NCBI RefSeq assembly: GCF_023898315.1
Contig: NC_064614.1
Coordinates: 381,671,348-381,735,347 of the forward strand
Origin: Schistocerca nitens
Lineage: Eukaryota; Arthropoda; Insecta; Orthoptera; Acrididae
Reading direction: 5' to 3'
DNA: 64,000 nt
How positions within the stretch are numbered: the stretch's first letter is position 1; each line of letters opens with the position of its first letter. The notes below the pieces were generated by a model that ran no database searches, was not told where the DNA came from, and saw only the letters and a program-made list of their open reading frames with translations. The position numbers were made by a program, and so were the translations under genes. Positions 22,350 through 33,972 of this stretch are shown in pieces.

Positions 22350-22740
22350 CTAATGGTGTGTAGCGGAGGGTACTTCTGGTACCAGTAACTGATCCCTGTT
22401 AGGCTCGCGAATGGCGCTTGTGAAGGATGAATGTCGGTAAGCCTCTGTATTGGCTTTAATTTCTCGAATTTTCTCATCGTTGTCATTAAGCAAGATGATG
22501 TAAGAGGAAGTAACGTTACCCGACCCTTACCGGAAAGTACTCTCTAGAAATTGCAATAATAAACCTCTCCGTGATGCTGAACGCTTCACTTGTAATGTCT
22601 GCGGATGATGTTTGTTGAGCATTTCAGTAACGCTCTCGCGCCGACTAAACGATTCCGTTTCGAAGCGCACTACTCTTCTTTGAATCTTCTCTATTTCTAC
22701 GATTGGACAAGTGCCTTGTAAAACACTTCCTTAGTGGATG
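22350..22740 (-). mobile_element. CR1/Jockey-like LINE tail fragment
   Basis: The minus strand is homologous to the tail of the LINE at 19995-21750: near 22690 it encodes a sequence close to EIEKIQRR, near 22620 an SVTEMLNKH-type stretch, and 22486 downward reads MRKFEKLKPIQRLTDIHPS. It lies head-on beside a Tc1 fragment at 21835-22300. Confidence 0.65.
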
Positions 22741-23310
22741 AGTTTCATTTCCTTAAGATTCTTTCAATGAACTTGTCTGGCACTTGGTTTTCTTATTATT
22801 TGTTTTTATTTTTTTGGTTAGTAATTCCCCTTAAAGCTCCTCTGGATGATTACTCCTCGACATTTTTCGACAGATACTGTTTACAGCAGCTTCTCACCAA
22901 TACTGTAGTTGTACAATAGTAAAGTATGTCTAGGGATGTCCGCTATATGCCGATGTTGCTGATACTGACCGGCAGCGTCTGAATCGAAACGGAGGATTTG
23001 ATGTCAAGAAGATACTAGGTTGCGAGGTAGAAAGGCAGACCCTAGTCAACAGCGCCGACGCTATTCCAAGAAATGTTTGGGTCGCTCCTAATCAACCAAG
23101 TCCTGTCTATTGAACTACGAGAGATAGAAGATGGGGAAGCATTGCTATGAAGACATCTGACGAGGAGAGGCCCCCAGCGGTGGGATCAACTTTTTGAAAC
23201 CATCTACACGGTTACTACAGCCTGGCGGGCCCTCGATTGCGAGTAACTGGCGAAAAGAAACCTCGGAATTTTGTGAGACATTCAATAGTGTTAAAAAAGT
23301 TGAGTTACAT
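22741..23310. other. No recognised feature
   Basis: No transposase, LINE or tRNA-like motif recognised. Confidence 0.4.
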
Positions 23311-23314
23311 TGTC

Positions 23315-23537
23315 TAGTCGCATGGTGTAGTGGATTCGATGACACCTTCAGAGGCAGGAGGTCATGGGTTCGAATCTCGTCAGGTGCAGTAAATCTTTTA
23401 TTTTTAAATATTCATCGAAAAGATCAAAGTCGTTTCGTTAATATTTTAAAAATAAAAAATTTGCTTCCCCTTACTAACTTCGAGCCCACAACATCCTGCA
23501 TGTGAAGCTATTATCCTGTCTACTACACCACGCACCC
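23315..23537. repeat. Compact palindromic element with tRNA-like ends (A)
   Basis: The left unit (plus) has a canonical pol III A box tggtgtagtgg at 23323-23333 and B box ggttcgaatc at 23367-23376, 33 bp apart. The right unit (minus, about 23480-23537) has a related A box (tggtgtagtag) and B box (gggctcgaag). Inward of each unit is an A/T block (cttttatttttaaatatt and its inverse). It is too symmetric for an ordinary SINE. No clean cloverleaf forms. Confidence 0.6.
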
Positions 23538-23938
23538 ATAATACGACCTTCTGTTAAGGTTATTGAGGATCACGTAAAATTCAGATTTTTTTGTCAATTA
23601 ACTGCACGGTGAATGGCTGCAGAGTGTGATACCTGGGATCTTCATCACCGTAGATTTGATTAAAAATAGTCGATCCCATCACTGGGGAACTCTCCTTGTT
23701 AGACCAACAGTGGTGGCAGACTAAGAGCCACAGCGCATATACGGTGATGGCAACACCACAGTGGAGCCACAACATCCTCTACAATGGTCCAGCAACCGGT
23801 ATGGTTTTCCCGCGGATCACGCAGATGAAGTGTGTTATTGAATATGGTGTTACCGTTCATACACTGTTTCAATTATTACTGTGTATACTAGTGAGTGAAT
23901 AAGGGAAGTAAGGTATAGGATAATAATAGCTATAGACA
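23538..23938. other. No recognised feature
   Basis: No recognised motif between the tRNA-tipped palindrome and the next Tc1 element. Confidence 0.4.
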
Positions 23939-25335
23939 TACACTATGCGATCAAAAGTACCCAGATACCTGGCTGAAAATGAGTTAAAAGTTCGTGGCGC
24001 CCTCCATCAGTAATGCTCGAATTCAATATGGTGTTGGCCCACCCTTAACCTTGATGACAGCTTCCACTCTCACAGCCATATGTTCAGTCAGGTGCTGGAA
24101 GGTTTCTTGGGGAGTGGCAGCCCATTCTTCACGGAGTGTTGCACTGAGGAGAGGTATCGGTGTCGGTCACTGATGTCTGGCACTAAGTCGGCGTTCAAAA
24201 ACATCCCAAAGATGTTCTTTAGGATTCAGGTCAGGACTCGGTGCAGGACAGTCCATTACAGGGATGTTAATGTCGTGTAACCACTCCGCCACAGGCCGTG
24301 CATTATGAACAGGTGCTCGATCGTTTTTAAAGATGCAAACGCCATCCCCGAATTGCTCTTTAACAATGTAGACCTATGTAGACCTGTGCTGTGATAGTGC
24401 CACGCTAAACAACAAGGGGTGCAAGCCCCCTCCATGGAAAACACAGCCACACCATAACACCACCGCCTCCGAATGGTACTGTTGGCACTACACACGCTGG
24501 GAGATGACGTTCACCGGGTATTCCCTATACCCACACCCTGCCATCGGATCTCCACATTGTGTACCGTGATTCGCAACTCCACACAACGTTTTTCCACTGT
24601 TCAATCGTCCAATGTTTACGGACCTTACTCCAAGCTTGGCATCATTTGGCATTTACCGGCGTGACCATGAAATCCAAGTGTACTCACCTCCCCCCAACTG
24701 TCATAGTACCTGCAGTAGATCCTGATGCAGTTTGGAACTCCTAGCCGGCCGCTGTGGCCAAGCGGTTCTAGGCGCTTCAGTCCGGAACCGCGCGACTGCT
24801 ACGGTCGCAGATTCGAATCCTGCCTCGAGCGTGGATGTGCGCGATGTCCTTAGGTTAGTTAGGTTTAACTAGTTCTACGTTCTAGGGGACTGATGGCTTC
24901 AGATGTTAAGCCCCATAGTGCTCAGATCCATTTGAACCATTTTTTTGGAATTCCTATGTGATGGTCTGGATAGATGTCTGCCTATTACACATTACAACCC
25001 TCTTCAACTGTCTCTGTCAGTCAACAGACGAGGTCGGCCTCTACGCTTTTGTGCTATACGTGTACCTTCACGTTTCCACTTCAGTATCACATCGGAAACA
25101 GGTTACGTAGCGATGTTTAGGAGTGTGGAAACCTCACGTACAGACGTATGACACAAGTGACACCCAGTCACCTGACCAAGTTTAAAGTCTGAGTTCCCCA
25201 GAGTGCTCTGTTCTACTCTTTCACGATGTCTAATGACTACTGAAGTGTCTGATATGGAGTACCTGGCAGTAGGTGGCAGCACAATGAAAAATGTAGGTTT
25301 TCAGTGTGTTCGGGTACTTTTGATCACATAGTGTA
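23939..25335 (-). mobile_element. Tc1-like element with SINE insertion
   Basis: Terminal repeats are cactatgcgatcaaaagtac at 23941 and its inverse gtacttttgatcacatagtg, ending at TA 25334-25335. The minus strand encodes a degraded transposase: NDRAPVHNARP, then MDCPAPSPDLNPKEHLWD and VFERRLSARHQ, the second Asp to Glu segment. The SINE at 24743-24943 splits the coding region. Net length without the SINE is about 1.2 kb. Confidence 0.85.
24743..24943 (+). repeat. tRNA-headed SINE (family 1)
   Basis: Full-length copy with A box (tggccaagcggttctaggcg) and B box (gattcgaatcc). Flanked by tttggaactcct at 24731-24742 and tttggaattcct at 24944-24955, a 12-bp target-site duplication with one mismatch. 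It is younger than the Tc1 element it interrupts. Confidence 0.95.
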
Positions 25336-25351
25336 GATTTGGAAGTGAATG

Positions 25352-26776
25352 TACACTCCTGGAAATTGAAATAAGAACACCGTGAATTCATTGTCCCAGG
25401 AAGGGGAAACTTTATTGACACATTCCTGGGGTCAGATACATCACATGATCACACTGACAGAACCGCAGGCACATAGACACAGGCAACAGAGCATGCACAA
25501 TGTCGGCACTAGTACAGTGTATATCCACCTTTCGCAGCAATGCAGGCTGCTATTCTCCCATGGAGACGATCGTAGAGATGCTGGATGTAGTCCTGTGGAA
25601 CGGCTTGCCATGCCATTTCCACCTGGCGCCTCAGTTGGACCAGCGTTCGTGCTGGACGTGCAGACCGCGTGAGACGACGCTTCATCCAGTCCCAAACATG
25701 CTCAATGGGGGACAGATCCGGAGATCTTGCTGGCCAGGGTAGTTGACTTACACCTTCTAGAGCACGTTGGGTGGCACGGGATACATGCGGACGTGCATTG
25801 TCCTGTTGGAACAGCAAGTTCCCTTGCCGGTCTAGGAATGGTAGAACGATGGGTTCGATGACGGTTTGGATGTACCGTGCACTATTCAGTGTCCCCTCGA
25901 CGATCACCAGTGGTGTACGGCCAGTGTAGGAGATCGCTCCCCACACCATGATGCCGGGTGTTGGCCCTGTGTGCCTCGGTCGTATGCAGTCCTGATTGTG
26001 GCGCTCACCTGCACGGCGCCAAACACGCATACGACCATCATTGGCACCAAGGCAGAAGCGACTCTCATCGCTGAAGACGACACGTCTCCATTCGTCCCTC
26101 CATTCACGCCTGTCGCGACACCACTAGAGGCGGGCTGCACGATGTTGGGGCGTGAGCGGAAGACGGCCTAACGGTGTGCGGGACCGTAGCCCAGCTTCAT
26201 GGAGACGGTTGCGAATGGTCCTCGCCGATACCCCAGGAGCAACAGTGTCCCTAATTTGCTGGGAAGTGGCGGTGCGGTCCCCTACGGCACTGCGTAGGAT
26301 CCTACGGTCTTGGCGTGCATCCGTGCGTCGCTGCGGTCCGGTCCCAGGTCGACGGGCACGTGCACCTTCCGCCGACCACTGGCGACAACATCGATGTACT
26401 GTGGAGACCTCACGCCCCACGTGTTGAGCAATTCGGCGGTACGTCCACCCGGCCTCCCGCATGCCCACTATACGCCCTCGCTCAAAGTCCGTCAACTGCA
26501 CATACGGTTCACGTCCACGCTGTCGCGGCATGCTAGCAGTGTTAAAGACTGCGATGGAGCTCCGTATGCCACGGCAAACTGGCTGACACTGACGGCGGCG
26601 GTGCACAAATGCTGCGCAGCTAGCGCCATTCGACGGCCAACACCGCGGTTCCTGGTGTGTCCGCTGTGCCGTGCGTGTGACCATTGCTTGTACAGCCCTC
26701 TCGCAGTGTCCGGAGAAGTATGGTGGGTCTGACACACCGGTGTCAATGTGTTCTTTTTTCCATTTCCAGGAGTGTA
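25352..26776 (-). mobile_element. Tc1-like element, family B, copy 1
   Basis: From TA 25352-25353 to TA 26775-26776, 1425 bp. Left end cactcctggaaattgaaat, right end catttccaggagtg. It is nearly identical to the copy at 38540-39963 (1424 bp). The transposase frame is broken once by an in-frame stop. It begins only 17 bp after the preceding Tc1 element ends. Confidence 0.95.
25509..26531 (-). pseudogene. Tc1-like transposase, family B, one nonsense codon
   Basis: The start is the ATG at 26531 (MPRQRGREPYVQ), chosen by match to the sister copy. The helix-turn-helix region contains FERGRIVGMREAG and GREVSTVHRCCRQW. A TAG at 26124-26126 replaces the CAG of the sister copy (39310-39312), cutting the protein at about residue 135. 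Downstream in the same frame the catalytic motifs are intact: FSDESRF, FQQDNARPH (GAC at 25800-25802) and SPDLSPIEH. Second Asp and Glu are separated by 32 residues. Confidence 0.93.
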
Positions 26777-26959
26777 GTTTTATTAATTATAACAACAGTT
26801 TCGGTGATAGGCAGTATTGTGCAGGGTGTAATAATTCATTTTCTCTCATTAGTTACTGACGTCTAGAAAAAAAATTGCTATTGATATTTATAATTTGTGT
26901 AAGGAAGAATATAACCGGTGTTCGAATTATAGGTAACAGGCTACAATGTAGTAAATAAA

Positions 26960-27649
26960 CTGCGATGGTCCTGTGCCCACTGCAATGGTAATTGACGATG
27001 TAGTTGAATGAACATGGAAAAACGGAGGGGGTCGACTGATGCGGAGCCCTGTGTCCAATGATGTGCGCTGAACCGTATTCTCGGAAACGCTTGTGCCTGT
27101 ACCAGCATTCGCTGTGTCCTCAGATCTGCTACAGCCCGTCGCCTACCTATTTTACAGAGAGAGTAAGCCTGCATCCTCCATGTTCTGTGATGAAGTGAGG
27201 ACGTCCAACATTTCGTCGCCTATTCGTGATTTCACCGTCCTACCACCACTTTCCACAGATTCTCACGACAGCTGTACGCTAAAAGCCGGCCAGTTTCGCC
27301 GTTTCCGAGATGCGTGTTCCCAGGCTCCTGGCAACAACCGTCTGCCCTTCGTCAAATTGGCTTACATCATTGCATTTCCCTGTTTCCGGCCCGATCTTCG
27401 TCTCTGTCCCGCTTGTATACTTTCCTTACCCGAGGCGCAGACTTTTTCCTCACGTTGTGTTCTCCTTACGTTGGTATCGTCATAACTGACATTTCACTGT
27501 TGAGATGGCTCTATGGACACATCCCGAAAGCCAATAAATAAATAAATAAATAAATACTTTCCTCACCGCGTCATATGTCCGTGACGTCACCTGGTGCTTT
27601 TCAAACTGGCGACGATAATTGGCCATTTATGTTTTGGCTCGTCAGTGTA
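26960..27649. mobile_element. Tc1-type element, right part (family C)
   Basis: Ends at 27649 with gttttggctcgtcagtgta, the inverse of the left end at 19879. The body (for example ggacgtccaacatttcgtcg) is a repeat I recognise as recurring in this kind of genome, though I could not align it here. No transposase frame recovered. Left boundary uncertain. It stops 2-3 bp before the mariner at 27652. Confidence 0.5.
27532..27556 (+). repeat. (AATA)n microsatellite
   Basis: About six tandem units of the tetranucleotide aata within the family C element. Confidence 0.9.
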
Positions 27650-27651
27650 AA

Positions 27652-28317
27652 TACGAGGGGCGTTCAGAAAGTAAGCTCCGATCGGTCGCGAAATGGAAAC
27701 GACTATGAAAATCCGATAAAGCTTTGCACAGATGTGTTGGGTAGTGTCTCTAGTATAACCCCAGTTAGCATCACGTCGCTCTTCTCATTTCTGAGCTCGC
27801 AGTGAGTGCGTAAAGATGTCTAGAAAATAGTGTCTGCCGCCAAGTACGAGGGCCTGGTGAGAAATTTCGCCTGAAGCTATGCAGCTAACATTACATAACT
27901 GTCGTGCTGTTTCTTCTTCAAGACAATTCTCAGCCGCATTCTGCAGGGGCAATGAAGATGCTCCTGCATCGTTTTCAAATGGAAATGTTAGATTACCCAC
28001 AATACAGTCCGCAATTGTCTCCCCCTGAGTTTCATCTCTGGTCACATGAACCGCTGTCTTTGAAGACAACATTTTGACACAGATAACGAGGTGTAGACCA
28101 GCGTGGAGAATTGGCGGAAAGCACTGGCGGCTGCTTTCTATGATGAGGCTATTGAAAAGTTGGTACAACGCTATGACAAAAGTCTAAGTCAGAACGGCGA
28201 CTACGTAGAGAAGTAGCTGAAAGGTGTAGCTAATTGTTACAAGTAAAACATTTCTGATGTTCACTGTGGTTTCAATTTGGCAATCAATCGGAGCTTACTT
28301 TCTGAACAGGCCTCGTA
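27652..28317 (+). mobile_element. Mariner-like element, internally deleted
   Basis: TA at 27652-27653 and 28316-28317. The ends are inverse: cgaggggcgttcagaaagta and, reversed from the right, cgaggcctgttcagaaagta. A plus-strand C-terminal relic reads LDYPQYSPQLSPPEFHLW, then after shifts EAIEKLVQRYDKSLSQNG and DYVEK, close to the C-terminus of mariner transposases. About 665 bp, roughly half a full mariner. The N-terminal part is not recognisable. Confidence 0.85.
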
Positions 28318-28745
28318 TGTCTGAAGTATGCTTGCCTAACATCCGATAATTAGCACAAGGACGCTCCATTAACCAGGGCAACTAGTGATCTGCGTTCGTA
28401 ATTATTCCAATAGCACCAGGTTAGTAATGTTTTATGAGCTGGCCTTCCGTTGCAAAACTCAAAGTTCTCGATCGTGGAGAGTCTGTGAGTGCTCCGCCGT
28501 GTTGAGAAATGAACCAAAATCAAGGCGAAATCGTCTCCCCCCTCGCTTAACCCAATTTATCATCTTTTTTATGAAAATTTCGGTTAAATTAAACCAACTA
28601 ACTTTCGCAAAGCATAAAATTTCGTAGCAATAAGCATTTAGCATTTACTGCTATCTCTTATAGATTCCGAGGCATAAAAACACATATAAATAGACAAGTG
28701 TGTTTGATTTTTTTCTGAGTGCCACGTTTCTAGAACAATTTCGAT
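28318..28745. other. No recognised feature
   Basis: No recognised motif. Confidence 0.4.
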
Positions 28746-28747
28746 AA

Positions 28748-28985
28748 ACGAGAGTGAGATTTTCACTCTGCAGCGGAGTGTGCGCTGATATGAAACTTCC
28801 TGGCAGGTTAAAACTGTGTGCCGGACCGAGACTCGAACTCTGAACCTTTGCCTTTCGCGGTCAGGTGCTCTACCAACTGAGCTACCCAAGCACGACTCAC
28901 GCCCCGTCCTCATAGCTTTACTTCTGCCAGTACCTCGTCTCCCACCTTCCTAACTTTACAGAAGCTCTCCTGCGAACCGGCAGGA
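28748..28985 (-). repeat. tRNA-headed repeat with conserved body
   Basis: A minus-strand tRNA-like unit at 28824-28896 has D-arm sequence ggtagctcagttggtagagc and B box gagttcgagtctc. By position the anticodon loop would read CGA. The body at 28752-28820 (cactctgcagcggagtgtgc and atgaaacttcctggcagg) matches a repeat I know from insect sequences. The stems have mismatches and the flanks are repeat, so I do not call it a working tRNA gene. Confidence 0.7.
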
Positions 28986-31500
28986 GCTTGCGGTACTGAA
29001 ACGCGGCCACCCGTCAGTCGCGAGTGTGTGCCGGGTGTAACGGCAGGTACACAGCTGGCATTCGTGGCCTGTGTTCGCCAATCCCACTTCTGATCTTTAC
29101 ATCTCGGAACGTGTAAGAAATTGAGGACAAATTACAAATACAAGTTTGTGGGAAATTTTATACTCTACACAATTTCTTCGAGCTTCTTTACTTGACGTTT
29201 GCGTTGGAAAGGAGATACACGGGGAAGAAGCAACTTTGCCGTGTTTTCGGCTGGCTGCTTCTTCAAGGCGGCGTGTGCACGGGCAGGCGCTCTAAAGCCT
29301 AGAATTTGGATCTTACAATAGAGGGCCAATTTATAAAGCATATTACAAACTGGAACTGCGGGAATAATTACCATTGCGACAGCTTTTCTTGCACTAACTG
29401 GACTGGCCTACATTTTACACTGCACAGTTTAATCGCAGGAGTAGTTAACCACCTGTCTGCGGGCAAAGATGATCCTTGGTCGATACAAACAGTTCTATAC
29501 AACACAGCTATTGTCATAGAATGAAGAAAACGGCCATGCTATCCTGCTGGTGTCTACGTTTTTGCGTCTGTGCACACGAAACCATCAGTCGGGCCGAGAG
29601 AAGAGACTGTGTGAACTTGTCAAGGTCGAAAAGATGGCCGCTCTCTGGAACATGGAATCATGGAGTTACAAATACTGGACAATGATGTATCAAACTGGGG
29701 AGAAGAGGATTAATTTGGTTCGCTCACAGGCTTCTAAAAGTCGTTTGTCTCGGCAGATTTGAGCTTGATTTTGAGAAGTATTCTACACAGATCTGGTCGA
29801 ATGTCGGCCTTAGATCACTACACAGAAACAGTCCCAAAACATAGCTTTCAAAACTCCTTTTTTCATCCCTGTCAACATGAAATAATGAAAGGGATGAAAA
29901 TAATGCAATAAATCCATTAATGTTGTCAGATTTTAAATTGTGTAAGCAAATAAAATGTGACAGATAGCATCAAAGTTGAATAAGTATTTTGGCCGTTGTT
30001 TGAAAGTATCTGCTGACGGCCATCTTACAAATTCTGTAACTGAATTGTAAACCAACAGGCAAGGAGATTTCATTTTTTCAGTTTCTGTCGCAGTTGTGTT
30101 CAAAACTTTTTATGCGTGATGAACCCATCTATGACAGAAATTGAAAAAATAAAATTTAATAATCCGAGTTACCGGTCTTCGCTCCTGTATTATGTCGGAA
30201 CTTCATAGATAAGGAGATACTCTAGTCTCTCTCATCTCTTACGACTTACCACACGAACCAAAATTGCTCAGTTCCATTATTTCGATGATGAGACACGTCT
30301 TTGTTAGTGAGTCGCAACGTGTAGACCTAGTTGTGTTATTAGAGACATCACAAATTCAGAATCATCATCGACTATTTAAGACTTAAAAATGTAATACTTT
30401 TCATATCTGGTAGTCTTAATGGTTTCTTTACTCTTTCTGGGTATTCATCATGATCCCACTGCCAGTCTTATCTGGAAAATACAAATACTTCTCCCATTAT
30501 TAATTTGCTACGTCCACATCACATTTCCGCCTGTCAGAGAGAATTCTGTGAAGTGAAAAGTGAACGGTGGATACACTTTGCAGTATTCCCTTTACCATCA
30601 GTATTCCCTCTGCCACAGATATAACGGAAATAGCATGCATACAAGCCTTAATTATGTGTAACCGCGATCTGTGACTGGATAGCATTAGAATATGCTATTT
30701 GGAGCTGACAGTTCGATTTCAGTCCCTCGCGCAGTTAGAGCTCATCATTACGGATATAGCAATTCATCTGTCACGTAATTTGAAACGTGTTCATTTATTA
30801 TTAAAGCTTCATGACTTTAAATGAGATTCTAGGGTTACTTTCACAACAGATCTGAAATTCTGTCTGCTTTTTAACTAGTGACTTATATTGTGTAGCTGAC
30901 AGTGATCAGACGAAATGTCGTCGACAACGAATTGTTGTTAAAACTATGATGAAGATGAGGCGGGCCACTCATAATTTAAGCATATTACTGTGAGAGATGA
31001 TGTTCCTTTTTATAAGAGTGTTTATTTAATATATATGGATATTCTCTACGGCTGAAACAAAAGCACAAAGCTTAATTTTGTAGTGTCCTTTATGGTACCA
31101 TTTCTTGTGGGCATCACACGAAATTCCAGGGCGCAACAGAGGTAAGTATTTATCAGTTATTAGGTATCTACCTGTTTCCGCTGCATTGGTGTCATTTTAG
31201 ACATCTCACTGTCCCTTAAATCTAATAAGAAAAAGTAGTAAAAGAGAATTATAGATGAATAGTGTAAACTAGGTTTCGAAGACTAGATGGTAATTCAGCC
31301 TGGCATTCGTTTAATGGTGTAAGAAACACAGTGGTAACAGCACAACAGCTAGCCCGTGTACCAGTGCGGCGCATGGATAAGATTCAGTGTGTGTCAAACT
31401 CAGCTATTCTCAATATCCCTACGCCTAAAACTGTACGATCCTCAACTTATATTCTTAAAAATTCAATTCTGGCTACCATTTTACGACGTGTCATGTGCGA
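28986..31500. other. No recognised feature; one hairpin
   Basis: About 2.5 kb with no recognised coding or terminal-repeat signal. A hairpin lies at about 30070-30150: ttttttcagtttctgtcgca pairs with a later tgacagaaattgaaaaaat with two mismatches. A short frame at 31331-31588 has no familiar motif. Confidence 0.4.
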
Positions 31501-31506
31501 TTCCCC

Positions 31507-32260
31507 TACGCTGACAGAAAAAAATCGCTACACCAAGAAGGAATTGCGTACTATAAACGAAACTTTTCAGGCGTGTTTATACATCTGAAAGACGATGTCT
31601 TTTCAAATTTTGCACAAGTTACGTAAGAATGGCGCTAGTAGCGCCACTATGAGGATGGAAATCAGGTTTGCTTTAAATAAGCGCTGAAATGATCGTGAGC
31701 TTTAGTTATATTTGAGACTGGACGTGGTGAGCTGATGTCAGTCAAGAATGCCTTCAAGCGACGAAGACGACATTATCAGTGTCTCACAGAGCTTGAACGA
31801 GGTCGTCCAATAAGGCTACGAGAAGCTGGATGTTCCTTCCGTGATACTGCAGAAAGACATCGCAGGAATTTAGCACTGTAAATGATTGCTGACAGAGGTG
31901 GTCACGAGAATGTACGCTCGCTAGAAGACGCACTTGTGATTATCCCGCCCTCTCTGATTGCAAATTTGTAGGTCTGGTAATTCAACCTGTTGTGCTGCCA
32001 TTCACGAACAGTATTCCAGAGGGTGTTTCCCAACAGGATAAAGCTACGTTCACACTGAGGGATTTGTTGCGGAGATTTGTGTCCGGCACATGTAGCCGAT
32101 CCGGCGTGGCACAAGTTGCAAGTTTCTGGGACATGTACCTGCAAATCGGCACTAGCATTCCGAGAAATACTCCGTTCTGGTACATGTGCTTGCATCTGTC
32201 CGCTTAGCGAAAACACGGCACAAATTCCAGAAACATTTTCTGCTGCGCATACGCAGTTCA
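31507..32260 (+). mobile_element. Tc1-like element relic, internally deleted
   Basis: The left end holds aaaaatcgctacaccaagaa at about 31521 and the direct motif ggcgctagtagcgccac. The plus strand from 31745 encodes a degraded helix-turn-helix region (MPSSDEDDIISV; in another frame TELERGRPIRLREAGCSF). It joins to IQPVVLPFTNSIPEGV followed by SQQDKA, where relatives have FQQDNA. Most of the region before the second catalytic Asp is gone. No right terminal repeat found. Confidence 0.7.
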
Positions 32261-32360
32261 CCGGCTGACTCCTGCTGGGAACAAGCGAGCAGCTGTGTAC
32301 AGCCAGAGTGATTGCGTTCGGTAGTGGGCTAGTAGTTCCTTTTATTAGCAGTTTGCGAAG

Positions 32361-32695
32361 ATAGAGTGGTCAAAAAATAATACCATAAAATTAACTGAAG
32401 AATTTCGCGAAAGGCGTTCGTTGTGGGATCCCACATTCTCCGATTATAAAAACCGGAATGCGAAACAGGATGCAGTTCACCAGCTAGAATGTTTACTCAA
32501 CATTTCTGATAAATAATTGGACATAAAACTGCGTAACTTGAAGCTGAAATTCCTCAGTGAGTTCAATAAATGTGCTTCGTCGAAGACATCAGGATCGGGA
32601 AGAGAAGATGTGAACATTTCTGAATGGTATGCCCACATATCGTTGCTCTTCCTGAAGGGTGTAAACAAACCCAGAAAGAGTTATCCACATTTGAG
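32361..32695 (+). pseudogene. MADF-domain protein, exon 1 (PIF/Harbinger partner)
   Basis: A plus frame reads IEWSKNN, then EEFRERRSLWDPTFSDYKNR, DAVHQLECLL, a TAA at 32514-32516, then DIKLRNLKLKFLSEFNK and SEWYAHISLLFLKGV. This order (ELI-type start, LWDP...DYKNR, then a Trp/Tyr-rich end) is that of a MADF DNA-binding domain as found in the accessory protein of Harbinger elements. The first residue is ATA where a start would be expected. The exon runs into a consensus donor, ttgaggtaagt, at 32696. Confidence 0.75.
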
Positions 32696-32879
32696 GTAAG
32701 TTATAACATATTTATTTTACACTATTTTTTACACAAATATTTATTTACATAACAATGAAGAATGTAAATGTGTTGTTTACTGTTGCGCATGAGAAAGAAA
32801 GCATTTTCTATGAACTTGATAATTATTACTGAACTATCTTCGACAGTAAGCAAACAAATATCGCCATTCCACTTGTAAC

Positions 32880-33590
32880 AAAATATGCTGCAAATTCATT
32901 CCTCAACTGTTATCGTCTTTGGCAGCATTAATGCCGATCCTTGATAGCGATGGAAGTGGTAGGCGGTCTCTCCATCTCCCAGATTCTACAGTCCCTCTTC
33001 CTACGTTTTCAGAATCAAAACTGTTTGGTTGTGAAGAAGTTAGGCGAACTTCTCGATTTCTTCTTACGAAATTGTGTAAGCGAACTCAGCGCAAAGTCAC
33101 ATTAGTTGCTTTATGTGGATAAATGTGAATAGGTGATAGTATGCCAAAGGCATTTTCAATAATTCGTCAGGCTCTACTGAGCCCGTAATTAAATATTCTT
33201 TCTTTGCTGCCTTTACCTGGGAAGTGTTTCTTTACATGTTCTTATAGTGCAAAGGCATCGTCAGCAACAATTACATAGGATGTTGGAACATCTCTTCCAG
33301 ACGGAGGTACCGGTTTTGGTATGTGCAATTCACCCTCTTGAAGGGCTTCGTTGGAGGTTGTACGATCAAACACACTCCGACATTTGCTTATATAAATTGA
33401 TAATCTGCATCCACTAATGCCAGTAACTCGATGATGAAAGTGTCTTTATAGTTGTAGTAAGTACTTCCAGCCTGAGCAGGACTAACATTTTGCGTGTGTT
33501 AACTGTCTAAAGCCCCTCTGCAATGAGGAAAGTTCCAGCGAATCTCAAATTCTCGGGAAATTTCCTCCCATAGTCGTTCAGAATTCGGTC
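32880..33590 (-). pseudogene. PIF/Harbinger transposase, antisense in the MADF intron
   Basis: Minus-strand readings in order from 33590: EERLWEEISREFEIRWNFPH and CRGALDS, QAGSTYYNYKDTF with IIELLALVDADYQFI, then RSVFDRTTSNEALQEG, IPKPVPPSGRDVPTSYVIVA and DDAFAL, then HFPGKGSKERIFNYGLSRA and ENAFGILSPI. These are the DDE_Tnp_4 motifs of ALP1/HARBI1-type transposases (GALD, DADY, DDAF, NYxLSRAR, ENAFGIL). There are frameshifts and stops, and the N-terminal part is missing. It lies between the two MADF-type exons, on the other strand. Confidence 0.82.
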
Positions 33591-33638
33591 CCCTAAAAAA
33601 ATAAAAAATCTGAAGAATACTTTTTGCCCTTTTTTTAG

Positions 33639-33938
33639 TGTACATCGGAAGAGAGATGCGAAGAGTCGTTAACACCACTGGAAGAGGAACAAAGTAGTTA
33701 ACGTACTAATTCGAAGCCTTCTACCAATCTACCATGGAAGAAGGTTAAAGTTACAAATCAAAATTCCGCAGATGACGCGTTCGAAGATTTGAAACGTACT
33801 AGTGAACACATCCTTGGGAAAAAGGAGGCCATGTTCATGTCTTTTTAGAAGTATGTGGAATGCGAACTTCGAGAAATTCGCAACAAAAAAGTCTTGGCTA
33901 CTCTACAAAATAGGACACACGACATAATTTTTACATTT
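33639..33938 (+). pseudogene. MADF protein, candidate exon 2 with BESS-like end
   Basis: It follows a T-rich tract and AG at 33637-33638. The frame from 33639 reads CTSEERCEESLTPLEEEQSS, a stop, LPWKKVKVTNQNSADDAFE, DLKRTSEHILGKKEAMFMSF, a stop, then YVECELREIRNKKVLATLQN and RTHDIIFT. The end resembles a BESS motif. As written, exon 1 leaves two bases and exon 2 reads in phase 0, so the phases do not fit. Decay or another splice site would be needed. The gene model is an inference. Confidence 0.55.
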
Positions 33939-33972
33939 TGAATGCATTATGGGAACAGCAGTGATCAATGTC

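Noticed and set aside
25866-26171. Plus-strand frames across the family B Tc1 elements (also 39052-39357, 39182-39978)
   Set aside because: They are antisense shadows of the transposase; the same frames recur in both copies because the DNA is repeated.
28824-28896. Functional tRNA gene with anticodon CGA
   Set aside because: Boxes A and B are good, but stems are imperfect and the unit is joined to a repeat body found elsewhere in such genomes. Treated as a tRNA-derived repeat.
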